64,000 bases of DNA, from NCBI GenBank assembly GCA_029204225.1, contig CM055097.1, positions 26,691,039 through 26,755,038 on the forward strand. Direction: 5' to 3'. This document shows, piece after piece, positions 45,401 to 56,539 of this stretch (within the stretch, counting starts at the first letter, position 1; every line of letters starts with the position of its first letter). The translations under genes and the position numbers were made by a program. Under the pieces are notes generated by a model. It did not search any database, was not told where the DNA came from, and saw only the letters and a list, made by a program, of their open reading frames with translations. This DNA comes from Diphasiastrum complanatum (taxonomy: Eukaryota; Streptophyta; Lycopodiopsida; Lycopodiales; Lycopodiaceae).

Positions 45401-48400
45401 GTTCTACCACCGGTTTGTTAGGAATTATTCCTGGATAGCTGCTCCTCTAACGGACCAGTTACAGAAAAACAACACTGTGGTTCGATGGGATGCTGAAGCT
45501 CAGCAACGTTTTGAGAACTTGAAGAAGTCGCTGGCCACGGCTCCAGTTCTCAAGATTGTGGATACCCAGAAACCTTTTGACCTAGAAACGGATGCAAGTG
45601 GCATTGCCATAGGTGCAGTGTTGAGCCAAGAGGGTAGACCAGTAGCCTCTGAGAGTAAAAAGTTGACACTAGCTCAACAACGATATCCTACACACGAGCA
45701 AGAGCTGTATGCGATTATACATGCGCTCAAGGTGTGGAGTCATTATTTATATGGCGCCGAGTTTTATGTGTACATAGATCATCATACTTTAAGGTATTTT
45801 TGCACTCAGCCAGATTTGAAGGGCCGCCAAGCTCGGTGGGCCGAGCTGATGCAGGAATTTCATTTGGAAATTCGCTTCCGAAGAGGGAAGGAAAATGTGG
45901 TCGCTGATGCACTATCGCGTATATTGCATCAGATGAGCTTTACTGTGGTTGGCCTAATGTGCGCAAGTTAGTCAACCAAATGGAAGAGTCAGTTGAGGTC
46001 GTCGCTTCCATAGAGGCACACACCAGTACATATTTAACATACACCGTGAAGGATGGTATGTTATTGAGAAATGGAAGAGTTTTCGTGCCAGACGTGAAGG
46101 ATCTTCGTCTTAAGATACTTCATGAATGCCATGATAGTCCCTGCGCAGGGCACCCTGGTATTGATAAGACCAGTGAGCTTTTGAGAAGGCATTATTTCTG
46201 GCCACGATTGCAACGGGATGTAAGAGAGTACGTCCAGCGTTGCATGGCTTGTCAAGTGAACAAGGCCGAGAGAGTAAGTCCTCCGGGCTTACTACATCCA
46301 CTTGAGATACCTATAGGAAGGTGGGAAAGCATCTTTATGGATTTTATTGTTGGGCTACCCAAGACCCAGAATAGATTCAATTCCGTTATGGTAGTGGTAG
46401 ACATGTTTTCCAAGATGGCTCATTTCATCGCAACGACCAAGAAGGTCACAGCTCCGCAAGTGGCTGAGTTGTTTATTCAGAATATTGTCAGGTTACATGG
46501 TCTTCCGAAGTCCATTGTTTCTCACAGGGATCCCAAGTTTACGGGAAACTTCTGGATTGAGGTGTTCGCCAAGTTGGGAACACAGTTGCGGATGAGCAGC
46601 TCTGAGCATCCGCAGACGGATGGTCAAACTGAGCGAGTGAATTAGATCTTGGAAGATACGCTTAGGGCATATGTTAGTAGTACGCAAACAAACTGGGTAA
46701 AGCATTTACCACTATTGGAGTTCGCGTACAATTATAAGAGACATGCGTCCACTGGATTGAGTCCATTTGAGCTCAATTATGGTTTCAGGCCACTGAGTCT
46801 TGCAATCATAGGAATTCCGCATAGGGTACCTAGTGTTGTAGAGTTTTTGGGTCAGATGCAGCAGAAGCTAGAGTTGGCACGAGATAACTTGTCCAGGGCT
46901 GTAGCTAGGGCAGAGAGTTATGCTCGTGAGAACCGTACCTATCGGGAATTTGAGAATGGAGATTGGGTGTATTTACTAGTCCCTCGAAGTCGAAGGTGCT
47001 ACGCACAGGGAATTGCACCAAGTTATCTCCTAGGTATTGTGGACCATGGTTGATTATTAAGAAGGTGAGCCAAGTGGCTTATAAACTACAACTACTTGTG
47101 GGATGCAAGGTGCATCTAGTATTCCATGTTACCAAACTAAAGAAATGTTTGCACGATGGCGATAGTCTGGTGGAAGGTCTAGTGTCTCTTGGGGAGAAAG
47201 ACACCACAGGTTATGGGCCAGGAAGAATTCTAGATCGAAGGGAGAGACGATTGCGGAATCGTCTCCTTCAAGAGTATCTAGTAGCTTGGAAAGGGCATCC
47301 GTTGTCAAATGCTACTTGGGAGACGTGACAGTTCACAGGCGTTGCAGAAGTCTTACCCATGTTGGAAAAACAGAGAAGGCTAGAATAGCTCAAAATTAGG
47401 ATTCAGGACCCTAGAAATGCTATTTTGAAGGACTACTTGAGCCTAACAGATCTAGGAATGAAACATGCATCTAAAATAAACAGCAAGCTGTAGATCATAA
47501 GAATGATCTTAATTCAATCCTATTTGAACTCTATTCATTGCCTATTGAATGAATCAAGATTTGGACTTTTCCCTACTTGCTGGCTACATCAAATAGGTCT
47601 ATGGATCAGTTTGCAATAGATCTCATGCAAATCTGACAAGATTTGAGAGAGAAATCAATGATTGGGCAAAACAGAACCAGCGCCCTCCTTCAAATAACAG
47701 ATTGCAACTGTTGTCACTGAATTCTGATGAGGGAAGGAGTAACAAGCAAAAAACCAGATCAGATCCTCCTGCGAGCTATTACAAAAATTGAGATGGAGAA
47801 TAGAACAAGATGATGAAGAGGGGAAAATTATTCCAAAAATCACACTTCTCCAAATCGTGGAGGTTCTATTTGTAAGAAATTGTGTATGTACAAGGCATGG
47901 CATGCTATTGCCAAGTGTCCAAGATAGGTGGCAATTTGCATGTCTAATTGCATGTGTCTAACTTGTCATGCATGCATCTTGCATGTTGCATGCAAACTAG
48001 GATATGTGGCAAACTAACTTTTTCTCCCCCATGCACATGTGCATGGGGGTCTACCAACATGCAAGAGGGCCTCCCACGAGTTTGCACAATTTTTTTTTTG
48101 CCTAAGTTTGGGCCTCAAAGTATTTTTGTACCCATGTGACAAGTTCCATTTACTTAACAAGGTTTATAAGTTCAACAACCCAGAGTATGTCATCGAGGAC
48201 CGATGACTTGCCAGAGGAGGGAAGGATTGTTAGAGTCTAGTTACGACTCTTATCACGACCTCGACCAGTCGGTTACTAGAGGGCATGAGGCCTAGTGTGG
48301 GCAAGGGTCGGTGACCGATGAGGACATCTGTCCCAAGTAGGGACCAGTGCGTCACAAGCAGTGATCCGGTGTGGCCGCCTGACAAGTTGTTAGTGATGCG

Positions 48401-51400
48401 GTGTGTCTTGACTGTCGGGACCCTAGCCGTCAGTGACGAGAAGCTAGTCGGCAAGTAGTCGGGGTGACCAAGAGGGTCACAGGTCTTTGGCGGGGCACGG
48501 GGGTGGTACCCTATGAGTCACTCAGTATTCACAGGTCACAGGGGCCATGCATGTCAAGTGGACTGATCACCCACAGGTGGATGCCATGTGCCAGTGGCGG
48601 GAATAGCAAGTAGAAGGACTCAAGGAGGGGGTGCCTATGGTCGGGGAGGTTCATTCTACACACCGGCTTTCTGGGTTCCACGAGCTTGGAGAGAGTGGCT
48701 TGTGACAATCCGACTCTTCACTTGTGGTTTTTTTGTGACTCAAAAGCCATGAGTGTTGGTTGGTACATAGATTCTGGTGCCTCTAAACACATGACTCCAT
48801 CAAGATTGGTTTGATTTTTTTGAAGAAATGAATTACAGACATTGTATGTGCCTTGAGGACACCACAACACATCAGATCAAAGACAAGGGAACAATACCTG
48901 TGAAACTTCTTTCAGGGGAAGTAAAGATCATAAAGAATGTTCTATTTGTACCAAGGTTGGCCAAGAACCTGCTTTTGGTTGGGGCCATACATGAGAATAG
49001 TGTTTGATGAGTCTACTTGTTTAGTGAAGGACAATGAGCATGATGATAGGATCATTGCAAAAGGATTGTAGGAAGTTGGTCTTTATAGGTTGCATACTAC
49101 TATCCTGACTCAGGAAGCCTATGTTGCGAAGACTTTTGATCATGATAATTTATGGCATGAGAGATATGGCCCACGTGAGTCTTCAAAGCCTATAGGTGCT
49201 AAAAAAGAATGATATGGAAATTGGATGACCATGTATCAAGTCAACCAGCGACTTTTGTGAAGGGTGTGCACATGGCAAGCAACAAAGGAAAAGATTTTCT
49301 AAACCAAAAGCTATTAGGGCATAGCAAGTACTTAAACTTGTTCATATAGGTTTGCGTGGACCCATGTATATTGGATCTGCAGGGGGGGCTTTCTACCTCA
49401 TGACCTTCATTGATGATTTTTCATGGAAGGTATGGGTTTATTTTTTGAAGCAAAAAAGGCTTTGGTTGAAACTCAAACTGGCATGAAGATAAGGGTACTC
49501 AGGTCTGACAAAGGTGGTGAATACATATAAGGAGAGTTCAATGGTGCAACTCAAGTGGAATCAAGCGTTAGTTTGCTAGTCCAGATACTCCTCAACAAAA
49601 TGGTGTTGATGAGAGAAAGAACATGTCCATTTTTGAGCGCAAGGGTAATGCATTGCCAAACTCTTTCTGGGCTGAAGCTCTGTATACTGTTGTATTCTTG
49701 TTTCCTACGAAAGCAATGGAGGGAATCATGCCTGAAGTGGTTACAATGGCAATAAGCCAAAGGTGAGACTACTTTGAGTATTGGGATGTATCGCCTATGC
49801 GCATGTGTATACACAAGGATGACAGGAAAAAGCTAGACACATTTTGTTATCGGTATTATCTATGGATATAGTGAGGAAGCAAAAGCATATGTACTGGTAA
49901 TCAAAGTCAGTTTGAGAAAAATCCCACTTTATTAATAAATCTGAGAAGGTTACATTTCAAGTGTGTGACCGACTAGAAAGAAGATTTTGAGTAAAGATGT
50001 TGCCTTTGATCAAGACCATGCACCTCAGGTGGAGGAGCATGAGAACAATGGTAAGAGTGAATATGAGTATTTTCTAGTTATTGATTCCAGTGAGCAGATC
50101 TCAAACGAGCCCAATGAGGAGACCTTTCAACCTCAAGAGCAAGAACCAGAGGTCTGAGGTTGATGAGACGCAAGATGAAAGGCCAAAGAGGGCTAGAGAG
50201 ACATTGGGATACATGGTCACCATCTGCATCACCTCTCCCTTCGAAGAGTCTACCAAGGTGATATTGGCAAACAATCAAAGATGGAGGGATGCTGGCTTAT
50301 CCTAAGATTTCCACCAAAAATTACATCAAAAGCTCACAAATTGAATTTCTTTGGATCAAATGAATACCATGCATTAAATGCAGGTTCAGAGGTGCCCACA
50401 CATGTGGATAGTACGGATTTGGACCCCTACCCAGTTTGGGATCAAATCTCCTCACCAAAATCAAGATTCTAGCTTGCCCTCTCAATACTAGTTTTTAGCA
50501 CCAAAACTTGCTAAAAATGGATTTGCATTAGATCAATGGCTTATGCTCTTGTACTTGGCTCAAATGTAGCAGGGAATATGCGAGGAAATCTTATAGGAAA
50601 TCCATGCAGGAGACCGACATTGCGCTTATGGCGTCTATCTCAAAGTCATATGAGCCACAGTCGTTCTATGAAGCTAAGAAGGTAAATGTATGGCAAAATG
50701 ATATGCAAGAGGAGTACGACTATATCATGCAAAATGACACATGGGAGCTTGTGGACTTAACTGATGGGAAGCAACCAATAGGTTGCAAATGAGTTTACAT
50801 GACCAAGCATCACGTAAGTGGCAATCTAGAAAAGCATAAGGGAAGACTTGTTGCAAAAGGTTTTGCTCAACAGGAAGGGCTTGACTATGATGAGATGTTT
50901 TCTCTAGTTGCTAAGTTGACATCAATAAGAATCATGTTGACAATAGCAGACAATTTTCATTGGGACATTCAACAAATGGATGTTAAAAGTGCCTTCCTCA
51001 ATGGAGAATTGAAGGAAGAGGTTTACATGGAGCAGCCACAAGGTTTTGAGGTTGAAGGCAAAGTGCATATGGTCTGTAAGCTTAAGAAAGCTTACAGACC
51101 AGGGCTTGGGCAAGTACCTCTTGTATGGGTTTAAGCAAGTGCCTAGGGCCTGGTACAAGCATATTGATGATTACTTCACAAAGCATAACTTCAAGAGAAG
51201 TAAATCTAACTATAACTTATATGTTTTGAGGGGGAAAGAGCTCAGAGTGATTATTGTTCTCTATGTTGATGATCTAATCATCACATGTAGCAATAAGTTG
51301 TTTATTTCTAAGATTAAAGAAGATCTTATTTGACATGAAATATTTGGGCTTGATACATTATTGCCTAGGATTGGAACTGTGGAGGGAACATTATATTCTT

Positions 51401-54400
51401 TTTATATCCCAGACAAAGTATGCAAATGATATTGAAGTTTAGCAGCATTTCATACGAGAGAAGTTGCAAAGTGGTGAAGTAGAGTTGATCTACTTCACCA
51501 ATGATCAAGTTGCAGATATCTTCACAAAAGGACTTGGTCGTGAAACCTTTGAGTTTTTCAGTTTACTCCTAGGTCTTATTGATAATCAATTATCCATTAA
51601 GGGGGAGTGTTAGGAAATAATGGTTAATTGATTAATTGTAGAGGCTAGCCTGCGAGCTAGTTCAAAGGCCTATTTCTATTTTTAGTATAAGTCAAAGTCT
51701 AAGTTTGACTAGGTACCTAAGATAGTACCAATTTTGCTAGAATAGTATAGAATACTATTTTATGATTATGCTAACATAGATTGCTATTCTTGAGACTAAG
51801 TAATTAGCATAAATGCTTTTACCAAATGGTATAGCAGGCAAATAGTTTTTGCCTTAAAGCATGTCCAGTCTCTATAATTAATTAATTAACCATTAATTCT
51901 AACAAATGAGCTTATTCGAAGATTCAATATGCAAGATTGCAAGCCTATAGCCACTCCTAGTGATACAATTAATAAGCCCATCTATGGCTGATGGGACATT
52001 GTTTGTAGACGAAACAATATCATCAATCGGTGGGCAAGTTAATATATCTTATACATACCAAACCAGACATTGCTCATGCAGTTGGTGTTGCAAGTCAGTT
52101 TATGAGTAAACCTACAAAGGCACACTGGAAATCAGGCAAGTGGAATCTGAGGTATGTAAATCAAACTTCTACATATGGCATTGGTTACTTGGATGATGGA
52201 AGCCTTTAGTTGGAAGGCTATTCTGATGCTGATTGGGCAGGAGACAAGGATGATCGTAGAATGACAATGGGTTATTCATTTCACCTGGGTTGTGGAGTAG
52301 TTTCTTGGTGCAGCAAGAAACAACCTTTAGAAGCTGAATACAGGGTGACATGCAGATTGCTCAAATGAGTCCTATAGTGATGTATTGCGATACTCAAAGT
52401 TGCATTCAGCTTGCGAGGAACCCCATATACCATGCTAGGACAACACATATTGAGGTCGACTAGCACTTCATACAAGGGAAAGTGCATAGTGGGGAATTCA
52501 GCTCGAGTTCTGTGGCACTGAAGATTAGACTGCAGACATCATTACTAAGTCGCTTAGTAAAGAGAAATTTGAAAAGTTTAGAAAGTCTTTAGGTGTTACA
52601 TTAAATAAAATAGCCATTAAGGGGGGGGTGTTGAAATATAATGCCTAGGTTACCCTAGTGGTAGGCACTTACATGGTTTTATGTTATGCGTTTGTCATGG
52701 GGGCAATCTAATTGTAAATAGATTGTACCCCTCTTTGTAATTTAAAATAAGTAAGTGCAAGTTGGATTCAAATGTGCATGCCATGTGGCATAAGATTCAA
52801 GTTGGTGATGACACCTCAATAGTTTCTAATTATGTAAGGGCGGATTCACCCTCAAGGAGGCCCATGCCCTCCTCTCACTAGTCAATCAGTTATTTGGAGA
52901 TCCTAACTTTGGTTTCTTTTGGTGCTTAAGCTTTTCTTGTAGTGTTGATGCTTCCATGGCTAGTTTCCTTCAAGCTTTCATCTATTGTTTCTTTTATTGA
53001 GGTTAAGATACTTCATATATAGACCTATATGTTCATTTGGGGGCACGTTCCTTTAGCCATGCACCACCTAGACCTTGTGGACCTAATTCATCTTGACTTT
53101 GACGACCTAATCTTTATGAAGACTGTTATATTTTTACTGCAAGGACTCTTTGGAAATGACGATACCTTGTGTGGTAGTGTTGTTTTGAGTTTATGGTTTG
53201 GGGTCATGGATTGGCGATCAAACCAAGCCTTGGTAGATAGTTTCAAATTTCTCCTAGAAAGTCATGATGATACAACGTTCCCCTCGTTCCATTGTTCCCT
53301 CATCCCTAAAAATGTTCATGTGTCAAGGGGCCTAGATGTGGCCCTGTTCCAGCGTCCCGTTTCCTGGTAACGATGCTGCTTGTACTGCCAAACTTGTAGC
53401 TCGCTCCCATAGTTTGTATGAGATTTCTGAAGCGATTATGTTCCTTTCCAACTCAATTTACCACTACTTTCCAAAACTTGTCCCATTTTTCATTTCAGTC
53501 TACTTTGCTCTATTGTGGTTGACTATGACACAGGTGAACACTATTTTTCTTCTGACAATCTACTATGTTGCTAAGGATGACAACTGTTTTCATGCATTTG
53601 GTGGCTCTCATTCAAGCACAAGTCTGTAAGCATCATAGCTTGCATCGTTGTTGACTTTTTTGTATAAGGGCACAGCTAACCTTTGGAAGAATGTAGATGG
53701 GAAAAAGAAAGAAAAAGCTTCCTATAGACTTCTATGTAATCGGATCAAGTCTTCATCTTGGAAAAATAGCTAGTCACTCTTTAAATGGCTTGGAGTATGT
53801 TAAAGTGTTTCCAAATCTTTTACCCTTCGACAATTGAGAATAATTAGTTCTTTGGACCTTAGTCTCCAATTTAGCCCCCTATAATATTATTTTGGTCTTT
53901 GAGTACCTGTCAATGATTTTAATTATCATTAAGTCATTAAGCAATCATTAAGTCCCTTAAAGTGGGGCACAGATAGGAAGGTTCCAATTTTTTAATTGTA
54001 ACGATTTGAATTTAAGCCCTTTTCTCTGCAGAGTTCAGAAGGGGGTAGGTGGATTAGGGTTTCAGAAGATATAGAAGGAGCTGTGAGCTTTACTTACAAG
54101 TAAATAAAGGTTCATAAGCGCCACATCTTAAGTAGATTAGAGAGCTTAGAGTGGCATAATTAAGCTATTTTAGGGTTATATTTCAAAAACAGCAGATTTT
54201 CTTCTGTATTGAAAAAGTTCTATATCTAATATATCCTATCAAGCAGCAAGCTGTGTTGGAGTAATGCCATATTTATTATGTAAAATGGAGCTTGATTTAA
54301 GCTCTCATGTGAGTCCTACATGTTTTCGCAAGACCTTTGCATCACTGGACGCGCGTTTCACCTTTGCAACCACTGACTAAGTATGTTCTTAGGATCTTGC

Positions 54401-56539
54401 TTTTCCATTGATTAACAATGCCTAATTGACAATGCACTCAAATGGCAGAGGATCTTATACATCGACATAGACATACACCATGGAGATGGTGTTGAGGAAG
54501 CTTTCTACACAACTGATCGAGTAATGACTGTTTCTTTTCACAAGTTTGGAGACTACTTTCCTGGCACTGGGGACCTCAAGGATGTTGGTCATGGGAAGGG
54601 AAAGTACTATTCTTTGAACGTTCCTTTAAAAGATGGCATTGATGACGAGAGCTACCAATCCTTGTTCAAGCCAATCATAACAAAGGTTATGGAGGTGTTT
54701 CAACCAGGGGCAGTTGTTTTGCAATGTGGAGCAGACTCCTTGTCTGGTGACAGGTTGGGTTGTTTCAACTTATCAATTAAAGGGCATGCAGAGTGTGTGC
54801 GCTTCATGCGCTCATTTAATGTTCCCCTTCTTCTGGTAGGAGGTGGAGGCTACACAATTCGAAATGTTGCCCGCTGCTGGTGTTATGAGGTTTGTTGTTT
54901 TTTCGTATATCATCCTTGGAAATTGTTTACTGATTTGCTGACTGGTACTACCATATCTCCCACCAAAGTGTTTTCTTTGCGATAGATATTCATAAGTAAC
55001 CAGAACATTCGATGGTAACATTGATTATCTTGCAGACGGGGATTGCTGTAGGAGTTGAACTTGATGACAAGATGCCGTACAATGACTATTATGGGTACTT
55101 TGGGCCAGATTATACTCTTCATGTGGCACCCAGCAACATGGAGAATCAAAATACGAAAATCGACTTGGAGTTTACCAGGTGCAAGTGGTCAATATCTGCA
55201 TTCTTTCTCTGCTTTTAAGTCAGTTTAGCTACCTTGAGCCATGTTCTGTTTTCAGCTTCTACATATGTTTATGCTGTTTTGAATCATTGGTTATTGCATC
55301 ATTTCATTGTTTTAAGCACGCACTTGTGAGATGTTTTTTGCAGAAATTTTCTTTTAGAAAACCTCTCCTATCTCCAGCATGCTCCTAGTGTTCCTTTCCA
55401 TGAAAGGCCACCTGATACAGAGATTCCTGAAGAGGTAACAGTCCTTTTTTAGTCAAGTGTTTCCAAGCATTTTCATATTGTACTGCAAACATCTTTAGCT
55501 AGAGTTTCGAATTGAGCCTATGGTGCATAAAATTTTCATTAATCCTTTTATATGAGATGGAACAGTCATATTTTCTAAGTAAGACAAATACGACATACAA
55601 CACCTTGGTTTCTGAAGGTAGCTGGGTTTCATTTGGCAGGAAGAAATTGATATGGAAGCACAAGGAAGGTCTCATAGGTTGGATGGAGGAATGTCAGACT
55701 GGGAAGTTGATGATGATACACTGCATCATAATCATGAAGCTAATGCCAATCATGCTAACTTTTCAAGGTGCAATTGCCTTATATGCTTGAAACTTAGCTA
55801 TGAAGATTACTAATACAGTATATATAAGAATGTTTGATATGAGCTGGCCTTTAGCCTACAGTATATAGAAGTATGTTTGCATTCATAGTACTGGGTTACT
55901 CAAGTTCTGGTGTTGGATCCAGCTTTGCTTTCCACCAACCTCAATAAAATTTCGTGGTAGACGACAGTTGGCTTTTCAGCTAGTATTTATTTAACCTGCA
56001 TAGGTACATACTACATTGTAAGAGAACTATTTGTCACAGAATATTGCCTTATAGACATTGCTAGGAACAGTTTTTTGATCCGATGAAGTGATCTTTTGTC
56101 TTCAGTCAGCCATTATGATGTTTTTATTGTTCCGCACCTACAAAACAAACCACTAGTATGGAGTCTATGTAATCGTAACCATCAAATGCTTTTTTCAATC
56201 TTGCACCATTCTATAGACTGATTTTATTTTAGCCTGGCCAACTTTTCTTGATGGCAGGATAGGTTCACCTGCAAATCAGGAGCTAGCAAAACGAGTAAAG
56301 CAAGAGGACATTACCACAGAGACAACATCTATGGTCATTTCTCTGCAGATTGAGGCCTGGATTATTTAGACAATAGTAGCCTGTTCCTTGATAGGATTTA
56401 TTTGCATCCGTATTGTCAATGGTGGACTCAATGTGTTCTTAATATTTTGTAGGATGAGGACAGTGAATTGGACGAGGATATGACGAAAGTCACAGAGGCT
56501 TGTAAAGAAATAAAAGAAGAGCAAGCATCTCCAGAGCAG
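41964..56539 (+). CDS. HDA19: Class I (RPD3-type) histone deacetylase, HDA19-like
   Basis: A zinc-dependent nuclear enzyme that removes acetyl groups from histone lysines in Sin3/TPL-type corepressor complexes. Seven exons (41964-42491, 54449-54889, 55036-55178, 55344-55434, 55640-55767, 56258-56333, 56453-56539) have GT-AG borders and join in phase to 498 codons, close to the family's usual 470-500. Visible motifs: [18 protein letters not shown] near the N-terminus, [13 protein letters not shown], the active-site [17 protein letters not shown], zinc ligands in [15 protein letters not shown] and [16 protein letters not shown], and the catalytic Tyr in [17 protein letters not shown]. The tail is acidic with a KRVKQED motif, as in HDA19 rather than HDA6. 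The start is the ATG at 41964 ([15 protein letters not shown]); the frame is open further upstream but without another ATG in this exon. The first intron is about 12 kb and full of retroelements. The true terminal exon is unresolved. Confidence 0.93.
42961..43129. repeat. Tandem duplication of 86 bp
   Basis: 42961-43046 is repeated at 43047-43129 (GCATTAGTTGTCTTTTCTAG start). The copies differ by a two- to three-base deletion (TAGCTCTAAATAG against TAGCTAAATAG) and a few substitutions near the end. Confidence 0.95.
43190..44092 (+). pseudogene. Copia gag zinc-knuckle and protease fragment
   Basis: The frame starts in the gag C-terminus ([16 protein letters not shown]), passes a defective zinc knuckle [14 protein letters not shown], and meets a TAG just after KKPSF (43518-43520). 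It then continues with [11 protein letters not shown], the protease active site, and after another stop at 43678 with [14 protein letters not shown]. The second Cys of the knuckle is Tyr. No integrase or reverse transcriptase follows; at about 44100 the sequence switches to a Ty3 element. Confidence 0.8.
44105..47345 (+). pseudogene. Chromovirus (Ty3/gypsy) pol, nearly complete but disabled
   Basis: In order: retropepsin (44128-44511, [13 protein letters not shown]), reverse transcriptase and RNase H (44823-45971, [51 protein letters not shown]), integrase (45959-46645, HHCC zinc region with [31 protein letters not shown]), integrase C-terminus (46649-47053) and a chromodomain-like end (47240-47330, [16 protein letters not shown]). 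PR-RT-RH-IN order plus the chromodomain identifies a chromovirus. Lesions: stop codons after protease, a TAG at 46643-46645, frameshifts near 45960 and 47000, and an in-frame deletion in reverse transcriptase near 45105. Confidence 0.93.
47380..48160. other. Unassigned insertion between chromodomain and 3' LTR of the chromovirus
   Basis: The chromovirus frame breaks off at about 47385, and its final codons (FVIEDR-like, near 48185-48205) reappear after about 800 bp. The sequence between has no recognised domain. It is rich in GCATG words (47935-48000) and contains a perfect 24-bp palindrome at 48026-48049. It may be a solo LTR or non-autonomous element; borders were not fixed. Confidence 0.4.
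48228..48735 (+). repeat. 3' LTR (partial) of the chromovirus
   Basis: The purine tract GAGGAGGGAAGGAT is followed by TGTTAGAGTC at 48228, the expected 3' LTR start. The LTR runs at least to the copia element beginning near 48735 and is probably cut by it. No 5' LTR was recognised. Confidence 0.55.
50311..50580 (+). mobile_element. Inserted fragment related to the copia leader at 27600-27870
   Basis: It shares CTTGCCCTCTCAA, TTTTTAGCA, CTCTTGTACTTGGCT and GAGGTGCC.ACAC blocks with the leader of the truncated copia at 26406-28464. It interrupts the linker between integrase and reverse transcriptase of the host copia remnant. Confidence 0.5.
51425..51909 (+). mobile_element. Nested 475-bp copia tail plus LTR, with AATGA target duplication
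   Basis: The insert 51430-51904 carries the end of a copia RNase H frame ([12 protein letters not shown]), a purine tract (AAGGGGGAG) and an LTR (51608-51904, TGTTAG...CTAACA). It is flanked by AATGA at 51425-51429 and 51905-51909. Removing it rejoins the interrupted reverse transcriptase/RNase H frame of the host copia, which confirms the borders. Confidence 0.85.
51608..51904 (+). repeat. 297-bp copia LTR with extended inverted ends
   Basis: It begins TGTTAGGAAATAATGGTTAA and ends with the near-inverse TTAACCATTAATTCTAACA, so the terminal inverted repeat is far longer than the usual TG...CA. Confidence 0.8.
52629..53020 (+). repeat. 3' LTR of the copia remnant
   Basis: It begins TGTTGAAATATAATGCC after the G-rich purine tract. 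It is related to 59505-59888 (shared CATGGGG, TTGTAAATA, TTTGTAATTTAA.A.A.GTTAGTGCAAG, GGTGCTTAAGC, GAGGTTAAGATACT). The right edge near 53020 comes from that comparison. No 5' LTR was found at the left end. Confidence 0.65.
53021..54448. other. End of the deacetylase intron, nothing recognised
   Basis: It contains short open frames (53029-53370, 53336-53629) without recognisable domains. The final bases lead to the acceptor at 54448. Confidence 0.5.
54449..54889 (+). CDS. HDA19: Histone deacetylase exon 2 (147 codons)
   Basis: The acceptor ATGGCAG ends at 54448, phase 0. It opens [14 protein letters not shown] (zinc ligands Asp and His) and contains [29 protein letters not shown] (third zinc Asp) and [14 protein letters not shown] (transition-state Tyr). 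The donor is GAG|GTTTGT. Confidence 0.93.
55036..55178 (+). CDS. HDA19: Histone deacetylase exon 3
   Basis: The acceptor CTTGCAG ends at 55035. It encodes [19 protein letters not shown] and [16 protein letters not shown], a block conserved in plant RPD3 enzymes. The donor is CCAG|GTGCAAG; two bases carry over. Confidence 0.92.
55344..55434 (+). CDS. HDA19: Histone deacetylase exon 4
   Basis: The acceptor TTTTGCAG ends at 55343. It encodes [18 protein letters not shown] and [10 protein letters not shown]. The HAPSVPF..RPPDTE wording is HDA19-like. The donor is GAG|GTAACA, phase 0. Confidence 0.92.
55640..55767 (+). CDS. HDA19: Histone deacetylase exon 5 (acidic tail)
   Basis: The acceptor TTTGGCAG ends at 55639. 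It encodes [20 protein letters not shown] and [11 protein letters not shown]. The donor is CAAG|GTGCAA; two bases carry over into exon 6. Confidence 0.85.
56258..56333 (+). CDS. HDA19: Histone deacetylase exon 6
   Basis: The acceptor GATGGCAG ends at 56257. It encodes [20 protein letters not shown]. The KRVKQE motif corresponds to the basic SRVKRE-like element in HDA19 tails and may aid nuclear import. The donor is ATG|GTCATT. Confidence 0.8.
56453..56539 (+). CDS. HDA19: Histone deacetylase exon 7 (last securely placed)
   Basis: The acceptor TTTTGTAG ends at 56452. 29 codons beginning [13 protein letters not shown] and ending ASPEQ. The donor is CAG|GTAATC. If this intron were retained, translation would stop after three more codons (TAG at 56549-56551). 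Confidence 0.75.

Larger units (their letters stand above)
48735..52628 (+). pseudogene. Copia gag-pol remnant, multiply broken
   Basis: Protease (48760-48960, [25 protein letters not shown]), integrase (49140-49540, [15 protein letters not shown]), then a linker with an inserted foreign block (about 50311-50580). Reverse transcriptase follows (50604-51333, [46 protein letters not shown]). The copia RNase H region resumes after a nested insertion at about 51910-52610. Many stops and frameshifts are present, including TGA at 50790-50792 within reverse transcriptase. A purine tract with eight or more G precedes the 3' LTR. Confidence 0.9.
42492..54448 (+). other. First coding intron of the deacetylase, 11,957 bp, filled with retroelements
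   Basis: Its contents in order are an 86-bp duplication, a copia gag-protease fragment, a chromovirus with an unassigned insertion, a copia element with two nested fragments, and about 1.4 kb of unclassified sequence before the acceptor. All the elements with clear coding sequence (43190-52630) lie in the sense orientation of the host gene. Confidence 0.9.

Noticed and set aside
53029-53629. Open frames at the end of the deacetylase intron
   Set aside because: No recognisable domain; lies between an LTR and a splice acceptor and is probably decayed repeat sequence.
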